Shown in pieces: positions 37,316 to 47,799 of a stretch of DNA of 64,000 nucleotides. The notes below the pieces were generated by a model that was not told the DNA's origin, did no database searches, and saw only the letters and a program-made list of their open reading frames with translations. Made by a program: the position numbers and the translations under genes. Numbering within the stretch: the stretch's first letter is position 1; the number at the start of each line of letters is the position of its first letter. This DNA comes from Xiphophorus maculatus (Eukaryota > Chordata > Actinopteri > Cyprinodontiformes > Poeciliidae), in NCBI RefSeq assembly GCF_002775205.1, contig NC_036462.1:31661084-31725083 (forward strand), given 5' to 3'.

Positions 37316-40070
37316 AGTTGGAGCAGTATTGGGTTGGATTCAGTTTATTTAAAATTCACTGCGGTCACCTTGGCACTAAGTGCCTATGTTAATACACCTC
37401 CAACTTTATTTTGTTTCCTCAATAAAAGATTGGAAAATAAATTGGAATTTGAACTTCATGTTAACCAAGTTGGTCAACACATTTTCTCTATGGTTTTTCC
37501 CATCTTCCAAAACTAAAAAAAAATCCTCATTAAACAGATGCATTTCAAAAAATTACAATGTGTTCAAAAACAAAAAAGGATTTCAGTAATTACCAATGAC
37601 TAGGGTAAAAATGTCCTTTTTTTTGATAACCCAAGCTACTAACTGGAGACTTTATCACAACTACAGACTTGAAAGTCTAAACATGAAATTTACAGAGGTG
37701 ATGCAGTTTAGTAGAAATAGAAATGCCAAAGATAAATGAATATAGAGGAAAAAAGAAACACAAGAAGGACTAAAACTATATTGAAACATTTTGCCACCGA
37801 AACATTTTGCCACTTATTTTCTAAAATAATATTGTTTGCCAGAAGTGTGTTTTTTTGTCTCTTTGATTGCGTAAAACATGTTTTAGAAAGAGAAGTGCTA
37901 TATTTGTCCTTGTTTTTGGTTAAAATTCTGTTTTAGGAAAGTGGGGATTTGCATTAGAATAGGGAAAACATGGAATATTTTTGTGCTTTTTTGTCTCAAC
38001 AACTCTTAAGAGATTTTTTTTATATGACTCAAAAATGGCACTAAAAACCATGGAATTGCGTGAACCCATCAGAATTCTTAATTTTTTGCCAAAGACACTG
38101 GCATTATAGAAAAGTTCTTCTTTTTTATATCGAAGTATCACAACAAATATCGCATCACTTGCAACAACCAGTTACAGAAAATAATCCAAAAACTCTTACT
38201 TTATTACATTAAAAAAAACATAACTTTTATGTCATTACTGAAATATCTTTTACATACCGAAACAAAGTCTTAAAAATTCTCCAGAGGATATATCAATGAT
38301 TTTAAAAATGTAGTTGTTTGAAGTATCTGAAGACCATAAAATACCACTTCTACAATAAAATTCCAACAAATGTGCTACTAATAAAAAGACCTAAAGTACA
38401 AGTAGTGTACTGTGTTTTAATATGTGAGTAAAATCAAGGGCGTAGTTACAGTGAAATGCAACGTAAAATGTGGTTTTAAAAATTTTTTAAACTACATTCA
38501 AGCTGCAGGACCAAAAATGACTAGTAATGCACATCAAACATGTTTTTCTAAGTAAGCAGCCTGTTGAGAAGTAAAAGTAAAATTCAAATGTTGTTTAGAT
38601 ACGAGTTTTGTTCAGTCTGACTGATCTAATCTCTGCTACACGTTTACAAATATTTAAGGTACTAAATAGAAAAGCTTTAAAGAGCAGCTCTTAATAAAAT
38701 TCCTCATAAACATTGATTTATTGTAATGCTCCCAATACAAGTTATGGGCTGTTTAAATCATAACTTGAGTTGCTTGATTTTTAAGCCTTTTTCTATTTAG
38801 TTTTGCCATGCCCCGGATGACTGAGGACCAGCAGGTAGATAGAAATGAATATATGGGGAGTATCATAACTTAAATGTAACACTTAAAGCACCAGGGTTTA
38901 TATAGAAAGTTATTCAGTTTTTATTTTGTGGTTTTAAAGGCTCTACATTGAAGACAGTGAGAAATAAAAGCGGATTTCTGTTTTTTGGGGACCTGCCCAT
39001 AACAATGCAGAGGGAAAGCATTGCTATGGGCAATGCTGGAACTCCCACACTAATTCTCAGCATTAGCCTTTTACCTTAAATAAGCTATTAGCTATTTTTC
39101 TTACTTATTAGACATGTTTAGTATACTGAATGGAGTAAGTCAATTACAGACAACATGCTAGTTTTGTCCCACATGCTACTGACAGCATTCACGCTAACAT
39201 TAGCAATTTGGCTAATTTTAGCTGATTGGCTCATTTTAACATACTGAATGGTTCACATCCAGGTGAGTTAACATTTTTGTGATTCTCCGTGTGCTATTGA
39301 TTACATTGCAGCTTTCTTTAGCATCGATGCTAATTTTTAGCATCGAAACGCTGGGTCCAAACCGACGGGCACAGTTTAGCAGGAGCCGGTTACATTTCTT
39401 CAGGAATTTTCTAGTTTTTCTATCTGTTCTCGGCTCCCATACACAGAGCGGTCGGCCACTCCTCAGCCCCTCACTCCCGTTTCAAACTCTGCTAATTAAC
39501 TAAAAGTTAAAGACCTAATTGTGAATGAGATGTTTGCGGCTTTTGACAAAAAAAGCTCAACTCTATGAAAGCCATGTAGCAGTTTTGCTAATGAGGCAGC
39601 TTATTGAGATTCAGCCAAACTAGGAAAATAACAAACTGCAGTCTGATCTTTATTGTTAAAGTGTGTCTACTTACTGAGCAGTGAATGTAAATAAAAGGTG
39701 TTACATATCTTTTGTTTTAAGTATTTACTTAATGGAGGGTTTTTTGTTTGTGCTGCAGAGCCACAGCTATCAGTTAACTCCTCACTTCAGCGGCTCTAAC
39801 GGAGCCTGTGCCGTTCAGCGCCGCTGTTGCGCCTCCTTCAAGTTGGACTGAACCATTGTTCTAACAATGGCAGGGGGAGACGTAAAAAATAATTCTTATT
39901 TTTTTTCTGAGATAAATGGCAGATTTAGTTCGTTCTTTGTTTCTTTTGCCTTTTCATATTGATATTATTTAAATGAAAACGTTCCTTCAATGATTTTTTT
40001 TTGGGGGGGGGGCAATTCTAAACTTTTCCAAGATTGGGACCCTCCCGGGATTTACGCCTATGAGTAAAAG
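37316..40070. other. Intergenic, zc3h11a to C2H2 zinc-finger gene
   Basis: AT-rich with no defensible gene. Around 39060-39350 there are many gctaa / ttagc motifs. 39340-39500 is more GC-rich and may belong to the upstream side of the next promoter. Confidence 0.5.
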
Positions 40071-40171
40071 TGTTTTTAGAGCGTTAGCAAGGACCCCACA
40101 CCAACCGTTTGCCAACCGCCAAACAACAAAAACAAAAAAAAAGAAAGAAAAAGAAGACGACAGCCCACCGC

Positions 40172-40182
40172 AAGATGGCGCC
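40172..40182 (+). promoter_or_regulatory. YY1-type motif in the C2H2 gene promoter / 5' UTR
   Basis: aagatggcgcc matches the YY1 consensus (aagatggcggc) at ten of eleven positions and lies 88 bp upstream of the start codon. YY1 sites close to transcription starts are common in TATA-less vertebrate promoters. Confidence 0.5.
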
Positions 40183-40269
40183 ACTACGCTAGTTTTTCAG
40201 CTTACTGACTACAAGCAGAAGCCGCCGGCCTGCTTGTACCGGAAGCACAAGCAGGCTGGACGGTAACAG

Positions 40270-43200
40270 ATGGACACTGTCGAAAATATGAATAAGCTGG
40301 ACCGGCTAAGCGTGTTCCTTAACGACAGGCTGAGCGCTGCCGCGGCGGAGATCCTCGGGGCCGTTAAAGACGCGGTGGCCGAGTACCAGAGCGAGCTGCT
40401 GCGCTCCAGAGAGGAGAATGACCGTCTCCAGAGGCTCCTGAACGCAGCCGTCCAGCGGCTGCTGCTGCAGCAGTCAGGTGAATAGCGGTGGAAATTCCTG
40501 CTGCAGAGCTTTTCTGTCTCTGCGGTGGTGGTTTTAATTCAGTTTGGGAAGAGCCAGCAGAGTGGAATCTGATTCTGTATTCAACCACTCTCTCGTCTGT
40601 TGGTCTGCTAAATTCAGTTTGCTTGAAAACCCTCATTATGATTGAGCTTAGAAGATCGTAAAGAAAGTAATGCCAGTAATACACACCAATGGTTGTGGCA
40701 AAGGCGTGAGTTATATTAGGCTCAACGCAAACACAAAATTACACCATATTGTAGCCATGGTAACACAACAATCAAACTATCAAGACGATTCTTTAAACTT
40801 TTACAAAGTTAACTTCCTAATTAAATCCTAAATGTATTATTTTTTCTCAGCTGAATGCATTAAATAAAATTTAATAACATTATCATTCTCTATAAATGAT
40901 GCCACAGCTTTAGATCTAAGGTCTGTGTTACAATTAAACCATTTCTAGGGGCCCTTGAATGTCTGGAGGGCCCCTGGAAGCAGCTACTGAGTTTTCTTTG
41001 CCTTGATATATCAGTCTTATAATTCTAGAACTCAGATGTGCTAACATCAAACATGTCCCCAAAGCATCAAACATGCTTTGGGGACATTTTGATTCATTTC
41101 ATTGTGGCATGTTTGGCTTTTTGCTGCGGTTCTAATTATTACTACAATATTTTCTCTGATGTTTATTTTGTGACTCTAAATGGGCCGAATCTTCCTTTAA
41201 CATTTGAGGTTCTGCAATAACTTCTATTTACAGCCGTGAACCTCCAGCCCAGATCCAGTCAGCAGCGGCTTTAACCTGCCTGGTAGAAACGTTAAGGAGA
41301 AGCAGAGCGAACAGAGAGCAGGTGGTACCAGGTGGTACCAGGGCTTTGAGGTGCGTCGCAACTCGTGGTGATAGTCGCAGTACCGTGTCTTATATCAGGA
41401 CGTCTGATATAAAGACAGATATTCTTTATATCAGTCGGTGGACCGACTCAAACTGCCTGTAGTGAACCGGGCCTTTAGCAGAATGATGAAGTTAAAGTCA
41501 GAAGTTTCTCTGCAGCATTTCTGTGTTTAGTGGTGAGGCGGGTTTTGTCCCGCTATTGCAAGGACGATTATGAAAATATAAATAGAAACAGTTTTTCTAA
41601 CGTCAACATCAGACCTACATTTTTATTCACAAACCAGTGTATGAAAAAATATTCTTGCCCATAATTTGATAGTTAGAGGGCAGATCCGCCCTCCTCCTCC
41701 TCACCATGGACCAGGAGTCTGAACAACATGGAGGCTCTGAGAGTCATTATTACACTGAGGGCAGCCAGACTAGCTTATTTTGCTAAATTATTATATTTAG
41801 CTAAATATTATTGCTGAGGGACACAAACAGGCCTTATGACATACAGATAAAAAAAAGCACAAAAAAAACTGAAAAAAATGTTTTTGAAAAAAAAACAAAA
41901 AACAAACAAACTCAAAAAGGACATTAAGGGCATCAAGAATAAAAGGGGCAGGGAGTCGAGCCCCTTTACACCCCACCTCTGCACGTCCATGCCGTATCGG
42001 TTCAATAGGGGAGGCAACATTTAACAGCCAAATATGGGATGATTCCGTATTAGGCTAGCTTTAGCTAACCTGAATATTTACAACCCTCCTGTCCTGTTGT
42101 CGATACACTGATGGTACTTACCTACTGCCTTTCAACCACAATGAAAGGCTTTTTTCATCCCGCCAACATCTTTATCCTTCTCCCTTTTCCTTTTTCTGTT
42201 TTGCACCCTGGATAGCTTTTTTCCCCTACAGCTCCATCTTGTTGTCAAGTGCACTACGAGTGGTAGTCTAAGATTTAAAAAAAAAAAGAAAAAACGCGCC
42301 TGAGTGCGGTCTCTTAGGGGCGTGTGCCCAAGCCACCTGTGTGGGAAGGGAGAGCGACAGTAGTGAAGGCGAAGGAGCAGAGGGGCTAATCAGTACCGTT
42401 ACTCTGTTATTGATCATTTCATGCTGTTAAATATAGAAAATGCCAACTATATTGGCATTTTCCCCCAATGTGGGGGTTTTGAATCATATAAATATATATG
42501 TGCGTGTGTAAACATATACATAATCTATAGGTAAGTAATGTCAGTGTCTTTCATTGTCATTTTGAAAAGCTTTTCTTTGACCCTCCAACATCTTTATCCC
42601 CCTCCCGCCTCCATTTACTGTTTTATTGTACTACTGATAGCTTTTTTTTCCTACCCCTCCATCTTTACCTTGTCAAGTGCACTATATAAGACGATTAAAA
42701 TATATACAGTAGTGGGAGGGGAGGTGAAGGAGCGGAGGGCCCCTAATCAGTGCTGTTCCTCTGTTATTGATCATTTCATACATTCAAAAGCAACTGTTAA
42801 ATACAGAATATTCCCACTAGAAAAAAAAAAGTCCCGTTTTGGCGCCCTCTCTAGTGCAGCGCCCCTATGTGTTACATACAGTGCATACCCACTTTTTGCG
42901 CCACTGATTGAAACAATCATTGAACAAACCCTGACAATGAGAAAACAGTAAAACAATCCCGACAATAGATTGTAATTTTTTTTTCCCAAACGTTATTAAT
43001 TGGAATTTATCATAACAAAGATTAATCAACATTTTTACAATGTCCAAAATTGTACACTGAAAGAGCATGGCACTTTATATACAGTTATTTATTTAGGAAC
43101 TCATCAAAAAGACATTCTTCATTTTTCTTTGCCTCTCTCCTAACCATTTTGTGCCCCTGGCATTTATTTCTAAATCTCCTCCTGTCTAATGTTTCTTGCG

Positions 43201-44215
43201 CCTTTTATCTAGACCTTGGATTTGGAGTTAGTCTGATTTGCCACAGGTGTGTTGGACAGCAGATTCACCATTAGAAGCACAATCTAAAGTAGGATCCATT
43301 CTGACACAAGATTCAAGACTCTGGGTATCAAGGTTAAGGTTTAGCTCCACTTCAGGTGTAGGTTTCCCTCAGAACAGGGACTCGACCATCTCTTTTTGCG
43401 TAACCTTGGCATGATGTGATGCTTTTGATCTTTCAGAGCCTCTCACCATCCATCTTCAAGAGGAAAGTCACCTTTGTGAGCCCGATGGGAGAAGCAACTT
43501 GGAGCTCGTTCCTCAAGTCAAAGAAGAATCAACAGTTAGAAAGATACAAAGTAGTTTTACAAATGAGGCAACTGGGCAATTAGATGGAAACTGCTGTCAT
43601 ATTGAGCCTCAGGAGTCATGTCCTCTACCGGCCCCCGGTGTCTCCCCACTGCCACCGACATGTGTGCAAACAAAGACGGAAAATGCCGAGGAGGAGAATG
43701 AGAAAAAGCAGCCAACCAGCGGCTTATCGTTGCCCACGACGGTCCACGTAGACTGCAGAGCGGCCGTCTCTACCGCAAAGAGTCAGAAACCTTTAAGAAT
43801 TGACGTCCAGGGGAAGGGGGCGCTTTATTCCAACAGCAAACAGAGCATGCACATACTGCCGATCAAGAACATGAGATCGCTGAAGCAGCCTCTGTCGCGC
43901 TCGTTTCACCCCAGCCAGAGCAACCAGAGGTGGCACTGCTGCAAAGAGTGCGGCAAGACCTTCAGCTTCGCCTGCCAGCTGGAGGTGCACATGCGCTGGC
44001 ACACCAAAGAAAAACCGTACAGCTGTGCGGTGTGCAGGAAGAGCTTCACCACGGTCAGCATGCTTAAGCGGCACCACCGCATCCACACTGGCGAGAAGCC
44101 CTTCCGATGCCACGTCTGCGGGAAATGCTTCAACCAGTCAGCACACCTCAACACCCACAACAGGCTCCACACGAGGGAGAGGGCCAGTTGGAGCCGAGCT
44201 GGACTGTGCAAGTGA
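40270..44215 (+). CDS. Teleost C2H2 zinc-finger protein, three fingers, complete, 2 exons
   Basis: Exons 40270-40477 and 43437-44215 join through a split Glu codon (donor caggtgaat, acceptor tttcag), 987 bases, 328 residues. Exon 1 encodes a charged amphipathic helix (LDRLSVFLNDRLSAAAAEIL, then EYQSELLRSREENDRLQRLL), the N-terminal module common in teleost zinc-finger expansions. I recall that type from sequence, not from a named domain. The middle (about 71-230) is low-complexity and polar. Three classical fingers follow at 238-258, 266-286 and 294-314, each C-X2-C-X12-H-X3-H with TKEKPY and TGEKPF linkers. The protein ends 14 residues after the last finger. It is probably a DNA-binding regulator; target unknown. 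There is no KRAB or BTB domain. Three fingers are few for this class. Confidence 0.88.
41053..41087. repeat. Perfect hairpin, 15-bp arms
   Basis: atgtccccaaagcat and atgctttggggacat flank the 5-bp loop caaac, in the intron of the C2H2 gene. Confidence 0.85.
41275..41475 (+). repeat. Repeat family A, copy 1 (2 units of ggtggtacca)
   Basis: About 200 bp starting cctgcctggtagaaacgtta and ending near gtagtgaaccgggcc. It contains two units of ggtggtacca at 41321-41340. The second copy at 50164-50405 has six units. The ends contain gcctggt and its complement-like accgggc / accaggc, so it may be a small element with short terminal inverted repeats. Confidence 0.75.
42150..42810. repeat. Local tandem duplication in the C2H2 gene intron
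   Basis: Two diverged segments of about 300 bp (about 42160-42450 and 42560-42810) share caacatctttatcc, tgtcaagtgcacta, aggagcagaggg / aggagcggaggg and ctgttattgatcatttcat. They are separated by about 100 bp containing a short ATATAT run. Confidence 0.7.
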
Positions 44216-44293
44216 ACTCTCATCGGACGCTGGCTCACTTGTACGATTTAAAATGATTTCATTTGCCAGAGTGCCCATTCAAACCCTCTACGA

Positions 44294-44513
44294 CGGTGTT
44301 TCTCAATTCCTGTCCCAAGGCAAGCCCTGTCCTGCAACGGTTGTGGCGTTTCTCTTCTGCCACAAACCTGACTTGAACAAGTGGGTGATTAACAGGCTTC
44401 TGGTGACATGCAGAGGAGGTTATGCAATCATTTGAACCAGGTGTTCTGGAGCAGAGACGCATCTGAAATACAAAGGTCACTGGTTCCTGAGGATCGGAAA
44501 TCGAGAAACACCG
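44294..44513. mobile_element. Decayed hAT-type MITE in the C2H2 gene 3' UTR
   Basis: The ends cggtgtttctcaattcc and ggaaatcgagaaacaccg form an imperfect inverted repeat related to the element at 27107-27319. The flanking octamers ctctacga and atctacag resemble a decayed 8-bp target duplication. It starts 78 bp after the stop codon and ends 43 bp before the poly(A) signal. Confidence 0.65.
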
Positions 44514-44556
44514 ATCTACAGCAATAGTGTTGAATTGTATGTGTCTTTTTGTGCAA

Positions 44557-44562
44557 AATAAA
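44557..44562 (+). terminator. Poly(A) signal of the C2H2 gene
   Basis: AATAAA, 342 bp after the stop codon, the first canonical signal downstream. Confidence 0.6.
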
Positions 44563-44599
44563 ATGGATACAAAAATCAAATTACAGTTGTGGTTTTAAA

Positions 44600-46420
44600 G
44601 TAAGTTTATCATATGCAAATGTACGATCCATCACTCCATCCAAACAGAAAGCAGTGCACAAGAAAAACTAGACTGCAAATTTGAAATGGGGAACTAAAGT
44701 CTCTAAAAAGAAAAGCTGAAACTACCACTCTAAACAGAACTAACAAACGAAACAAGGTGCAGAAAAACACACAAAAACTCTTATATTTGATCTGAGTAAT
44801 GATTAAAAATATCACACACGTTTCATTCAGAGCAACACCTCCACCCTCAGAGACCCCTACCTGTTTTTTTCACCAGCTTTCAGCAGATTATATGTCTTTG
44901 TTTATATATGCGATGCAAACTGCAATTTACATACATGTCCACCAGAATGACCAGGTTGTTGGGACAATACATGTATAAGCCCTAATTTAAATGTAGGCAA
45001 ATCACATCTGTGCAGAGAGGCACTATTTGCTTGATAGGAAAATTTTAGGAGTCGATCTGCCTTTGTTAGAAAGGCATACTGTAACTGCTTAAAGGATATG
45101 CGTTGTAAGACTTAGACCATAATCATCCACGGCACTGTAATTCCTGGGCAATCCAGTCAGGACAGATTACTAAGGTCACACTGGAAACATTAATAAGGAA
45201 ACACTGGACATGTATGTCTGCTGGAAAAGGAGAAAGATAGAATTCCATCTACCGTCTATGTCTGCTTGTCCATCCAGACATACGTTGTAGGGGTCATTGG
45301 CTGGGGTTGCCAGTCAATGATGGGGTAACACAGAGATGCACATTCTGATACCTACAGGACTTTTTAGGGTATTCAGTTGATCCAGAAGTCATGTTTTTGG
45401 ACTGCTAGAAAGGAATTTATTAAACTTTAAGAGGAGCAAAAATAGCTATGAGTTTCAAATAAAAGTATAAATGTGTTCAAGTCTTCAACTGGAATCAGGT
45501 CTACAGAAAGGCTGTTTTCTAGCTAAGGCACATGACTATATAAGGATTAAGTTTTAGTACTTACAGGAGAACCTTTCTAAATATGACAAATTGGGTGGGG
45601 AAAAACTATTCAGAGCATCATGAATAACAATTCTGAAATGTGCACATAGTCAGTGCAAAGACTTTAAATGTGGTGTAAGGTGAACTCACTTTCTGGTCCT
45701 TCTCAGAAGGCTCTTGTAGCTGAGTCCTGAAGTAGCTGCAATATGGAGCTAAAGTTCCTTTAGGAAGCCTGGAAACGAAAGACTTTAATAATCTATTCTA
45801 CAAGTTCTAAAAGCATAAACTAAAGTCTCTGCAGTAGACTTGGAGAAAAACGGATGTCCTCAAGCAATGTTCTTCAAATGAGGAAATGCATGTTTTTTTT
45901 GTACATTTTTAATGTGGTTTATGAAACTTAAATTTGAATCAAGTACCATATTAAGCACTGAATTGATTCCATCAAATGAAAAATGTGGATGTATGCTCCC
46001 CCACCCCCCCTTATGCAGCATAAGGCTGATGTATGGCAGCCTTATGCTGCATGACCTCAGAGATAAATGGACATGATGGATGGATGGATGGATCGAAAGA
46101 AAAAGTCATTTGTTAAGGAGCTGTTTTACACACCACTTCTGGTACTGTGGCTTCTGTCTAAACACAAGACTGTAAGGTGATTCCAGTAAACAGAGGGATA
46201 AAAAGCCTGATGTGGGGGATAACCTTGGAGCCTCTAAAGCTGGATGTAGAAGAGAAGAATGCTACATTGACTCTTCAGGATCAATAAGGTCATCAAGTGA
46301 ATGTTAAGGGCTTCTTGATTGGCAGGAAGCCACTCCTTGCAACACCAGTGTCTTAACATAATGAGTATTGCAAGTACTTCTGATTGGCAAAATGTTCTGA
46401 CTGCAAGACAACTACTCTTG
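44600..46420. other. Intergenic, no gene seen
   Basis: AT-rich, without conserved open frames. It contains a hairpin around 46012-46052 (arms atgcagcataaggct and agccttatgctgcat) and a short (ATGG)n run near 46076-46093. Confidence 0.5.
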
Positions 46421-46421
46421 C

Positions 46422-46630
46422 AGCTGTGGCTCAGTGGTATAGAGTAATAGCAATGGGAAGGTTGTGGGTTCTATTCCAACTTCCATCTGTCACATCTATA
46501 CCCACGGGCAAGGCAGTTTAGGATTAAATCTACTGATTTATGCCTTTGTTTGCGACTTGAATGTAGCTCTAATGTAAAGTACTTTAAGTGGTCAGTACCA
46601 GAGAAGCGCTATATAAATACAATCCATTAG
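46422..46630 (+). mobile_element. tRNA-derived SINE (second type)
   Basis: The tRNA-like head agctgtggctcagtggtata is followed by a B-box-like ggttctattcc (about 46467-46477) and a body ending gcgctatataaatacaatcc, a tail shared by many vertebrate tRNA SINEs mobilised by LINEs. Target duplication not found. It is not a functional tRNA. Confidence 0.7.
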
Positions 46631-46657
46631 GCCACAGTAAAACATGGCTTAATGGGA

Positions 46658-46659
<2 letters not shown>

Positions 46660-46711
<52 letters not shown>
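46660..46711. repeat. (TA)n microsatellite
   Basis: About 26 uninterrupted TA units directly downstream of the SINE. Confidence 0.95.
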
Positions 46712-46713
<2 letters not shown>

Positions 46714-46989
46714 CTTTTAACCTGCTCGTTGTCAGGTTAAAAGTACATTTTGAAAATAAACTTTCGGTAGGTATTAATGTTTTCTATTTAGTCCACATTT
46801 CTGTATTGTCACTTTTTTCATTGGTCTGACATAATATTTTATTCCTAAATGTTTTTTCTTTAAATATAACCACAAAATCATTAGCATAAATATTCGTGCG
46901 TCTTTCACCGAGTCAACTAGGGCAGGCTAGTGAAATAATAAAACTGTAATAACATTAGAATTCATTGAATATGATTGAAGCTTTCGGAC

Positions 46990-47310
46990 TTAATTTCCGC
47001 CATGATGTTCTGCCCTGCGGGACGGTTTCCTCCGGCCGCACGGCTTCCCGCCACCTGACTCCGAAGCGTGTGCACGCGGCAGCAGAGAAGGGATGCGCGC
47101 TGCGCGAGCCAGAGGGAAAACAGCTGAGGAGGGCAGAGGTACAGACAGAGACAGGGAAAGCTGCTGCTGCTGCTGCTGCTCTCACAGGAAACACGGAGTC
47201 ATCGTTCCGCTCACACCGACCGCACAGAGGAGGGAGAAGGTCCTGCGATGCCGCTGCGGAGCTGACAGCGCCGGGTACCGCAGCGGGAGCGACGCAGCAG
47301 ACCAGCGCAG
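46990..47310 (+). other. Candidate non-coding first exon and promoter (GC-rich)
   Basis: A sharp rise in GC and CpG content, continuing to about 47780, in an AT-rich background. A good donor, gcgcaggtaagcgg, follows 47310. Open frames cross it on both strands, but none resembles a known protein, as expected for a 5' UTR in a CpG island. It includes a run of CTG units at 47161-47180. No downstream coding exon was found before 64000, so the gene, if real, has a first intron of more than 16 kb. Orientation rests on the donor alone. Confidence 0.45.
47161..47180 (+). repeat. (CTG)n run in the candidate first exon
   Basis: Six full CTG units plus a partial one, preceded by aaag. If transcribed on the plus strand it would be a CUG run in a 5' UTR. 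Confidence 0.85.
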
Positions 47311-47799
47311 GTAAGCGGACACAATCTTTCCACGATGCTCCCGTAGTTGGGGCTTAAACGTCGCGCTGACGCATCGGGTGGTGTCCCGGTTGTGGGGAAC
47401 CGGAGCTGTAGAGTTGACGGCGTCAAGGAACAGATAATGACAGCAGGACAGAGTGCCGCAAACTCTGCTGAAACTGAGAAGTGTTTTCGCGTCTCGCCGC
47501 AGTGTTCTCGGGGCGCCCGGTGTGGGCAACGGGCCTCGCCTCTTTGCGCATCCTCTGGATGATGCTGCGGTTTTGGGATAACTTTGCTGCTCTGCGCAAA
47601 TCTCAAACACAAGCACCAAAGTCCGCGCAAACGAGCAGGCTGTTCCTCCCTGGCTGCATCCGCAGAGGCCCGTGGCTGTCTCTGGCGTGTGAGCGGAGGT
47701 GTCGGTGCAGAGGACAACGAGGACATTTAAAGGGCTGTTCGGTTAGGCCTCCGGGTTCTAGCCTGGGATCCTCACACCGTGGTTTGGCTCGAGGTGGAC

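Noticed and set aside
46422-46495. tRNA gene
   Set aside because: Degenerate A and B boxes followed by a SINE tail; no acceptor stem.
47182-47619. 145-codon frame on the minus strand in the GC-rich block
   Set aside because: Open frames are expected by chance in GC-rich DNA; no recognisable domain.
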